A DNA stretch of 64,000 bases from the NCBI RefSeq assembly GCF_036248275.1, contig NZ_CP109181.1, positions 5,704,001-5,768,000 on the forward strand, given 5' to 3'. The notes beneath the pieces were generated by a model. The model did no database searches. It had not been told where the DNA came from and worked only from the letters and a program-made list of their open reading frames with translations. Within the stretch, counting starts at the first letter, position 1. Each line of letters starts with the position of its first letter. The DNA is from Streptomyces sp. NBC_01716 (GTDB lineage: Bacteria > Actinomycetota > Actinomycetes > Streptomycetales > Streptomycetaceae). This document shows, piece by piece, positions 58,761 to 64,000 of this stretch. The translations under genes and the position numbers were made by a program.

Positions 58761-60055
58761 GCGGCGACGCGCGCCTGCCCCTGCCCGATCTCGACACCGC
58801 ACTCCCCAACGGGCTGCGTGTGGTGCTCTGTTCGGCCCCCGTCGTCCCCCTCGTCGAGATCCGGCTCACCGTCCCGTACGCCTCGAAGGGACCGGGCCAG
58901 GTCGCGCTGCGCCAACTGCTGGCCGGGATCCTGCTGCAGGGCACCGCACACCGCGACGCCGACGCCTTCGACACGGCCCTCGCCACGCACGGCGCCGCGC
59001 TCAGCGCGGGCGCCGACGCGCGCAGGTTCACCGTCACCGGCCATACGCTCGCCGAATCCCTGCCCGCCGTGCTGGAGTTGCTGGCCGAGACCGTCCGCCG
59101 GCCCCGGCTGACCGAGGACCTCATCGCCCCCGAACGGACCAGGCTGGCGCGCCGTATCGAGCTCTCCTCGCACCAGCCCGCGGCCGTCGCCCAACAGGCG
59201 CTGCTGCGGCGGCGGTACGGCGACGAGGTCGCCGCCCGATGGCAGCCGTCGCCCCAACTGGCCGCCGCTTGCACGCCGGAGGACCTGGCCGAGCTGCACG
59301 CCCGGCAGCTGGGCGCCGACGGCGCGGTGCTCGTACTGGTCGGGGATCTCCGGCCCGATGACGCACTCGCGGCGGTCACCGACGCGTTCGGGGCATGGCA
59401 TACCGGTTCGGCGCTGGACATCCCCGAGCCGCCGCCGGCCTTCATCGGCGGACCGCCCCTGTGGGTGGACCGGCCGGGCGCCGTACAGAGCATGATCCGG
59501 CTGGCCACACCGGCCCTGCCGCGTACCGATCCGGGCTATCCGGCCCTGCATCTGGCCCAGTTGGTCTTCGGCGGGTCCTTCGCGTCCCGGCTGGTCGCGC
59601 ATCTGCGCGAGGAGAAGGGGTACGCCTACCAGCTCGGCTCCGGCATGGAGTCCGTGCCGGGCGCGTCCACGCTGATGATCGAGGCCGACACCGCCGCCGA
59701 GCACACGGCGGCGGCGCTCGGGGTGATCCGCGACGAACTCGTACGGATGGCGGCAGAACCGCCGTCGGAGCGTGAGGTCGACGCGGCGAGGAGCTACGCG
59801 ATCGGCTCCATCGCCACGGCGATGTCCTCGCCGGCCTCCCTCGCCTCCGGCCTGTCGAATCTGCTGCACATCGGGGTCGGGGCCAACTGGCTGCACGGAT
59901 GGGGCCCGTTGCTGAACCGAGTGACGTACGACGCGGTCGGAGAGGCGGCCCGGCGGTTCTTCCGGCCCGCGGCCTTCACGGGCGTGGTCCTCGCCGACGA
60001 GCCGGCGGTCGCGCCCCTGCGGAGTGACGGAGACGACCGCCAACTCGCCTTCTGA
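58757..60055 (+). CDS. M16B peptidase, non-catalytic partner subunit
   Basis: 432 residues. Same fold (LPNGLRVVLCSAPVVPLVEI at the start), but the zinc motif region reads GQVALRQLLAGILL, so HxxEH is absent. The C-terminal half keeps the substrate-binding R-Y motif (LVAHLREEKGYAYQLGSGME) that non-catalytic partners supply. The start overlaps the stop of the catalytic subunit, which points to 1:1 assembly. It should form the closed chamber with the catalytic subunit. A strong terminator follows. Confidence 0.9.
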   Translation: MSGDARLPLPDLDTALPNGLRVVLCSAPVVPLVEIRLTVPYASKGPGQVALRQLLAGILLQGTAHRDADAFDTALATHGAALSAGADARRFTVTGHTLAESLPAVLELLAETVRRPRLTEDLIAPERTRLARRIELSSHQPAAVAQQALLRRRYGDEVAARWQPSPQLAAACTPEDLAELHARQLGADGAVLVLVGDLRPDDALAAVTDAFGAWHTGSALDIPEPPPAFIGGPPLWVDRPGAVQSMIRLATPALPRTDPGYPALHLAQLVFGGSFASRLVAHLREEKGYAYQLGSGMESVPGASTLMIEADTAAEHTAAALGVIRDELVRMAAEPPSEREVDAARSYAIGSIATAMSSPASLASGLSNLLHIGVGANWLHGWGPLLNRVTYDAVGEAARRFFRPAAFTGVVLADEPAVAPLRSDGDDRQLAF

Positions 60056-60065
60056 CGCGGCCATA

Positions 60066-60120
60066 TGACGGAGGGGCCGGTGTCCCCGGGAGCCACCCTG
60101 GAACACCGGCCCCTCCGTCA
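60066..60120. terminator. Strong bidirectional hairpin terminator
   Basis: An 18-bp perfect inverted repeat (TGACGGAGGGGCCGGTGT and complement, 60066-60083 and 60103-60120) lies between the converging peptidase and small-peptide genes. The following 60 bases contain a twofold repeat of TGCTCTCGGCTCC without coding value. Confidence 0.9.
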
Positions 60121-60180
60121 CGTGGTGCGGGCCGGGCGGCGATCAGCTTCTGCTCTCGGCTCCTGCTCTCGGCTCCTGCC

Positions 60181-60261
60181 TCAGCTCTTGCTTTTCGCGA
60201 TTCCGGCGACGACGGCGACAAGGAGGGCGATTCCGATGGCGATCCAGACGGCGGTGCTCAT
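60181..60261 (-). CDS. 26-residue single-TM peptide
   Basis: The gene is 81 bases: MSTAVWIAIGIALLVAVVAG then IAKSKS and TGA. The ATG (60259-60261) has GGGAG seven bases upstream. One hydrophobic helix of about 18 residues and a basic end (K-S-K-S) predict an N-out or N-in single-pass membrane peptide. It lies just downstream of the ABC permease on the same strand, 100 bases on. It could be an immunity or accessory peptide of the transporter, or a constitutive small membrane peptide. Shorter than most gene finders report. Confidence 0.6.
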   Translation of the reverse strand: MSTAVWIAIGIALLVAVVAGIAKSKS

Positions 60262-60364
60262 GAGGTACTCCCGTTCAGTGGGGTGAGGGTTGGGTGTGGA
60301 CGTGGGTGTGAGTGGGGTGTGGGTGGACGGGCCGCTTCTCGGCCTGTCCGCGATCAGGGACGAA

Positions 60365-61672
60365 CTAGCGCAGCCGCAGCGAGTCGGCCAGTGGGACCCT
60401 GGAGCCGCTGCGCAGCACGCTGTTGGCGTACATCCGCCCGGCGATCCGGGTCAGTGCCACCAGCGCGGCCACGGCCAGGACCAGGGACACGGCCACCTGC
60501 CACGCGGGCGCGATGCCCAGCAGCATGCGCGCCGGCATGAGGATCGGGCTGAGCGGCGGTACGAGCGAGAGCCACTCGATCACCGGGTCGTGGGCGTTCT
60601 TGCTCAGCAGGGTGATGCCCAGCACGAACGGCGTGGTGATCAGCACCATCACCGGCTGCACCACCGCCTGGAGGTCCTCCTGCCGCGAGACGCGCGCCGC
60701 GGCGGCGGCCAGCATCGCGGCGAAGAGGAAGAAGCCGAGCAGGAACCAGACACCCATCGTCACGAGCGTCCCGCCCACCGCCGTCGGCAGCGAGATGGCT
60801 CCGGTGCCCTCGGCGAGCACGACCGCGGCCCCGCCCAGCAGGACGAGCTGGGTCACGCCGACCACGGCCACACCGATCAGCTTCCCCGCGAGGAGCTGCC
60901 AGGGCCGGATGCTGGAGAGCAGCAGCTCCACGACCCGGCTGGTCTTCTCCTCCACCACGCCCTGGGCCAGCATGATCCCGTAGACGATGAAGAAGAAGTA
61001 GAGCAGTCCGGTGGCGGAGAGGATCAGCGCGAACTGCTCGGCCGCGCTGTTCTCCGAAGGCTCCAGTGCTCTGGTCTCCAGGTTCGAGGACGCCACGCGC
61101 TCCGCGAACTCCACCGGGTCCACGCCCGCGCGCTCCAGCTCCCGCGTGGTGCGCTCCTCGGCCACCGCGGCGTTCACGACGGCGAGAAGGTCCTCGTCCG
61201 TCTCGCGTTCGACGGTCACCGTGAGGTCGGTCGTGTCGCCACTGATCACGGCGGAGAGGTCCCCGTCGCGCAGCAGCTTCTCCGTACGGTCGCCGTCGAC
61301 GGTGACGAACTCGAAGTCGATGCCGTCCGCCCGGTCGGCGACGGCGGTGAGCATCGGGCGCAGTGCGGCGGCGTCCCGGTCGACACCGACCTTGGCCGGC
61401 CCCTCCTTGGAGAAGAGGATGATCAGGGTGTAGACGCCGAGGGCGAGCACCAGTCCCAGCGTGCTCAGGACGAAGGACTTCGTCCGCATCCTGCTGTTGA
61501 TCTCGCGCTTGGCGACCAGGCCGACGGCCCGGCGTGCCGAGAGGGCGCCGGGGCCGGGGGAGGGGCCGCCGCCGGGGGCGGGCGCGCCACCGTCCCGTAC
61601 GGCGGTGCCGGTGTCTCTGTCCGTGCCCGTACCCGTACCCGCGTTCGCGTCCGCTTGCGCCGCTGTGCTCAT
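60365..61672 (-). CDS. ABC transporter permease, NatB-like
   Basis: 435 residues from ATG 61670-61672, which overlaps the ATPase stop (ATGA). A Pro/Gly-rich N-terminal 45 residues precede TM1 (FVLSTLGLVLALGVYTLIIL), a large extracytoplasmic domain (about 80-210), then five or six TM segments towards the C-terminus (LLYFFFIVYGIMLAQGVVEE, IGVAVVGVTQLVLLGGAAVV and on). This is the ABC-2 permease plan of NatB proteins. It works with the ATPase upstream. Because of the RiPP genes beside it, export of or self-protection from the peptide is likely; drug or sodium export is the alternative. Confidence 0.88.
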   Translation of the reverse strand: MSTAAQADANAGTGTGTDRDTGTAVRDGGAPAPGGGPSPGPGALSARRAVGLVAKREINSRMRTKSFVLSTLGLVLALGVYTLIILFSKEGPAKVGVDRDAAALRPMLTAVADRADGIDFEFVTVDGDRTEKLLRDGDLSAVISGDTTDLTVTVERETDEDLLAVVNAAVAEERTTRELERAGVDPVEFAERVASSNLETRALEPSENSAAEQFALILSATGLLYFFFIVYGIMLAQGVVEEKTSRVVELLLSSIRPWQLLAGKLIGVAVVGVTQLVLLGGAAVVLAEGTGAISLPTAVGGTLVTMGVWFLLGFFLFAAMLAAAAARVSRQEDLQAVVQPVMVLITTPFVLGITLLSKNAHDPVIEWLSLVPPLSPILMPARMLLGIAPAWQVAVSLVLAVAALVALTRIAGRMYANSVLRSGSRVPLADSLRLR

Positions 61673-62658
61673 CGCCCGCCGCCCTCGCTCTCGCTCGCGC
61701 TGTCCCTGTCCGCTGTGCCCGTGGCGCCTGCCGTCGCGGTCTCCGCGCTCGCGGCGTCGTCTCTGGTCACCAGATCGCGGTACAGCTCGGTCAGTGGCGG
61801 CTGTTCCGATACGAAGGTGGACACCGGCCCGGTGGCCAGTGCCGCGTGCAGCACCCGCTGGTCGTCCGCGCCCTTCGCCAGCCGGAGCCGGGTGCGGGTG
61901 CCCTCGCGGCTCACGACCTCCACGCCCGCCAGCCCCGCCGCCCAGTTCTCGCCCGCCCCGGGCGCGTCGACCAGCAGCCGGCGCTCGGCACTCGCGCTCA
62001 GCTCGTCGACCGTGCCGCAGGCGATGAGCCGCCCGCCGCCGACGATGCCGACCCGGTGGCAGACGCGCTCGACGAGCGCCAGTTGGTGGCTGGAGAAGAT
62101 GACGGGCACGCCTTCGGCGGCCCTCTCCGCGAGCACGTCGCGCATCACGTCCACCGCCACCGGGTCGAGACCGGAGAACGGCTCGTCCAGCACCAGCGCT
62201 TTCGGCTCGTGCACCAGGGCCGCAGCGAGCTGGACCCGCTGCTGGTTGCCGAGGCTGAGGTTCTGGACCTCCTCGGAGGCGTACGAGGAGACCTCCAGCC
62301 GCTCGATCCACCGGTCGGCCGCCGTCCGCGCCCCGGCACGCGACATGCCGTGCAACTCGCCCAGATACCGCAGGTGTTCGGCGACCTTCATCCGCGGATA
62401 CAGACCGCGCTCCTCGGGCATGTAGCCGAACTGCCTGCGGGCCGCGAAGTCGACCGGACGGCCGAGCCAGCGGACCTCCCCGGCGTCGGGCGTGAGGACT
62501 CCGAGGATGATCCGCATCGTGGTGGTCTTGCCCGCCCCGTTGCTCCCCACGAAGCCGAAGAGCTCACCGGCGCGGATGTCGAAGGTCATGTCGTCGACGG
62601 CCCGGCGCTTGCCGTAGCTCTTCCGTACGCGGTCGACCTCCAGCGCTGCCGCAGCCAT
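61669..62658 (-). CDS. ABC transporter ATPase, NatA-like
   Basis: 329 residues from ATG 62656-62658, GGGAGG eight bases before; the frame is open slightly further. VGSNGAGKTT (Walker A, about 38-46), Q-loop GYMPEERGLYP, signature LSLGNQQRVQLAAAL, Walker B LVLDEPFSGLDP and switch His in IFSSHQL. A C-terminal 90-residue regulatory extension is typical for NatA/DrrA-like ATPases. Coupled to the permease. A promoter with an 11-bp palindromic operator pair lies directly upstream. Confidence 0.92.
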   Translation of the reverse strand: MAAAALEVDRVRKSYGKRRAVDDMTFDIRAGELFGFVGSNGAGKTTTMRIILGVLTPDAGEVRWLGRPVDFAARRQFGYMPEERGLYPRMKVAEHLRYLGELHGMSRAGARTAADRWIERLEVSSYASEEVQNLSLGNQQRVQLAAALVHEPKALVLDEPFSGLDPVAVDVMRDVLAERAAEGVPVIFSSHQLALVERVCHRVGIVGGGRLIACGTVDELSASAERRLLVDAPGAGENWAAGLAGVEVVSREGTRTRLRLAKGADDQRVLHAALATGPVSTFVSEQPPLTELYRDLVTRDDAASAETATAGATGTADRDSASESEGGGR

Positions 62659-62678
62659 GTGCCGTACCTCCCGACGAT

Positions 62679-62725
62679 GATGTGTTAACTCACTGAAGTA
62701 TTGCGTTAACACATCACTCCGTCAA
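62679..62725 (-). promoter_or_regulatory. Promoter with paired 11-bp operator for the ABC genes
   Basis: On the minus strand TTGACG (-35, 62720-62725) and AATACT (-10, 62697-62702) are spaced by 17. GATGTGTTAAC and its exact complement (62679-62689, 62705-62715) form an inverted repeat over the spacer and the start point, 15 bases apart. This is the layout of a repressed promoter. The repressor is not in the window. Confidence 0.75.
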
Positions 62726-62730
62726 GGATG

Positions 62731-63549
62731 TCATGCGTCCTGACGCTCTACCGCGACGATGTGCTTCTCCGTCAGCTCCGACAGCGGGCTCCGGTCCCAG
62801 CCCGCCCAGCGGCCGGTGACCCGCAGCCCCGCGAGCCTGGCCATCACGTCGAACTCAGCCGGCCACGCGTACCGGCTGACCTCCGGCACCTTCCGCAGCC
62901 CGCCGGGGCCCAGGATCGTGTGGACGACGAGGGCGGACTGGAGCTCCCGGTTGACCTGGATCGTGTCCAACAGCAGTGCGTCCGCGGCCAGATGACCGAT
63001 CTGGGTCGTCGCCTCGGAGAGCCGGTGGTAGTTCTCCGGGTTGTACGTCTCGAAGACGGCGACCCCGCCGTCCGCGAGGGCGTCGTGGATGCCCCGCAGA
63101 CAGCTGATCTGCAACTCCTGCGTCGGCAGCATGAAGAAGGTGTTGAGCGCGGTGAGGACGACGTCGTACCGCTCCTCCACCTGAAGCGCGCTGAAGTCGG
63201 CGACCGAGCTGGTGATGCCGCCCGTGGGGTCGTTCCCGTGGAGCTTCGCCAGCATGGCGGGGGAGGCGTCCACGCCGTGCACCCGGTAGCCGTGCTTCGC
63301 CAGCGGGATGGCCAGCCGGCCCGTACCGACGCCGAGTTCGAGGAGCGAGGCGGGTGCGGGGCGCAGCTCGTCAAGGAAGGTGATCATGGAGTCGATGGCC
63401 GGGCCGGAGGTGGGGTAGAGCGAGTCGTAGACGTCGGCCAGCGCCTCGCCGTACGCGCTGCTGCCGGAGGAAGCGCTGCCGTTGCCGTTCTGGGAGGCCG
63501 TGGAGCCGTTCGTACGGTTCTCGGTCTGCTGGGGTGCTTCGGTGGTCAT
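62731..63549 (-). CDS. SAM-dependent methyltransferase (RiPP cluster)
   Basis: 272 residues from ATG 63547-63549, overlapping the flavoprotein stop (ATGA); GGGAG upstream lies inside that gene. A Gln/Ser/Asn-rich first 30 residues precede LADVYDSLYPTSGPAIDSMI, motif I LLELGVGTGRLAIPLAKHG, VHGVDASPAMLAKL, YDVVLTALNTFFML, and a post-I region ending AWPAEFDVMARLAGLRVTGR and EKHIVAVERQ. It is a small-molecule/peptide class I enzyme. Class V lanthipeptides and linaridins carry N-terminal di-methylation by such enzymes, a role that would fit, but substrate is not shown. Confidence 0.85.
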   Translation of the reverse strand: MTTEAPQQTENRTNGSTASQNGNGSASSGSSAYGEALADVYDSLYPTSGPAIDSMITFLDELRPAPASLLELGVGTGRLAIPLAKHGYRVHGVDASPAMLAKLHGNDPTGGITSSVADFSALQVEERYDVVLTALNTFFMLPTQELQISCLRGIHDALADGGVAVFETYNPENYHRLSEATTQIGHLAADALLLDTIQVNRELQSALVVHTILGPGGLRKVPEVSRYAWPAEFDVMARLAGLRVTGRWAGWDRSPLSELTEKHIVAVERQDA

Positions 63550-64000
63550 GCTCTCTCCCTCTGTTTCCGCTCTTCCGCTGATGCGTGTTCCTGCTCCGCC
63601 GTCAATGCCAGCTCCGCCCTCAACCGGTCGGCGGCCCCCAGCACTTCGGGGAACGAAGCGGGCGCCCACGCCTCCCGCCGGCCACTGGTCGTACTGCGGC
63701 CGGGATGGGGCGGGACGACGACCACGTTGCGGCGTCCGGCGAGCTTGGCGGAGTGTTCCGCGTACGCCGCGCTCTGCGCCCCGCCGGGCGGCAGCGCGGG
63801 CGCCAGCGCGATCGCGGCCTCGGTGCACTGGAGCGCGAGGACCGACGGCGAGTCACCGAGGCCGAGCGCCAGCCGGGCCAGGTAGTTGAGCGTCGCTGGC
63901 AGGACCACGACGGCGTCGGGCCACTGCGCGAGATCCACATGGCGGGCGCGCGGTTCGGGCTCGTCCGGCCAGCGGTCGGCCAGCACGTCGCAGCCACCGA
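63546..64000 (-). CDS. Flavoprotein of the HFCD family, peptidyl-cysteine decarboxylase candidate (LanD-like, partial)
   Basis: The frame runs off the right edge; 150 residues are visible. The core has DAVVVLPATLNYLARLALGL, the FMN-binding PATxNxxxxLA-G motif of the homo-oligomeric flavin-containing Cys decarboxylases, then PSVLALQCTEAAIALAPALP (substrate clamp region, with PPGG where EpiD has PxMNxxMW) and NVVVVPPHPGR near the end. In lanthipeptide, linaridin and thioamitide clusters such enzymes oxidatively decarboxylate the C-terminal Cys to make AviCys or AviMeCys; the precursors here end in Cys. It is coupled to the methyltransferase. Pantothenate-cysteine decarboxylase of CoA synthesis is excluded by context, not by sequence. 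Confidence 0.75.
   Translation of the reverse strand, partial: GGCDVLADRWPDEPEPRARHVDLAQWPDAVVVLPATLNYLARLALGLGDSPSVLALQCTEAAIALAPALPPGGAQSAAYAEHSAKLAGRRNVVVVPPHPGRSTTSGRREAWAPASFPEVLGAADRLRAELALTAEQEHASAEERKQRERA

Noticed and set aside
53690..64000. Cluster as a linaridin or thioamitide locus
   Set aside because: AviCys-type flavoprotein and methyltransferase would fit, but no CypH/CypL-type proteins, YcaO or TfuA genes are seen, and the F420 reductase favours class V. Not fully excluded because the right side is missing.

Overview
The window is high-GC actinobacterial DNA and almost certainly a Streptomyces chromosome. Third codon positions are strongly G/C biased, genes are often coupled by ATGA or GTGA overlaps, and the gene order from about 14 to 49 kb follows, from memory, the inverted SCO2770-SCO2798 region of S. 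coelicolor: bglC / ceb genes / tRNA-His / orn / adpA / glmS / GH20 hexosaminidase / desE / acyl-CoA dehydrogenase / HMG-CoA lyase / methylcrotonyl-type carboxylase / agmatinase. The adpA-like gene keeps the in-frame TTA codon expected of a bldA target.

0-14 kb: end of an M6 peptidase gene, tRNA-Lys, two small conserved genes, and a translationally coupled minus-strand operon. That operon encodes a RecB-type nuclease with four cysteines placed for an Fe-S cluster, a 569-residue unknown protein, and an SF1B (Upf1/Dna2-like) helicase. Then come a PAP2 membrane protein, a histidine phosphatase, a TPR regulator, a spermidine-synthase-like protein and an OmpR-type two-component system.

14-25 kb: developmental and carbohydrate genes. 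The GH1 beta-glucosidase (bglC) is intact, but the cebEFG importer in front of it has collapsed to fragments and cebR is not in the window, while a perfect CebR operator remains. orn, adpA, a universal stress protein, glmS and a secreted GH20 hexosaminidase follow.

25-33 kb: a variable insert. A 185-bp MITE-like element lies beside a 6.0-kb segment bounded by IS5-type inverted repeats and CTAG. The segment holds an IS5 transposase with an internal stop, a NarL-type two-component system and an MMPL exporter. It sits where S. coelicolor carries desferrioxamine biosynthesis genes; only the siderophore-binding lipoprotein desE and its iron box remain.

33-49 kb: branched-chain acid catabolism (acyl-CoA dehydrogenase, HMG-CoA lyase, two carboxylase subunits, TetR regulator), a peroxiredoxin, a phosphatase, a thioesterase, a second acyl-CoA dehydrogenase, and a PucR regulator diverging from a sodium symporter / agmatinase / ThDP-enzyme operon.

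49.7-64 kb: a fused heterodimer-type ABC exporter and then what I read as part of an uncharacterised RiPP cluster, best matched to class V lanthipeptides. It has twin 60-residue Ser/Thr/Cys-rich precursors, a degenerate aminoglycoside-phosphotransferase-fold protein, an F420/LLM reductase, a catalytic plus non-catalytic M16B peptidase pair, a 26-residue membrane peptide, a NatAB-type transporter, a methyltransferase, and a cysteine-decarboxylase-like flavoprotein cut by the right edge. The expected kinase and lyase would lie beyond the edge.
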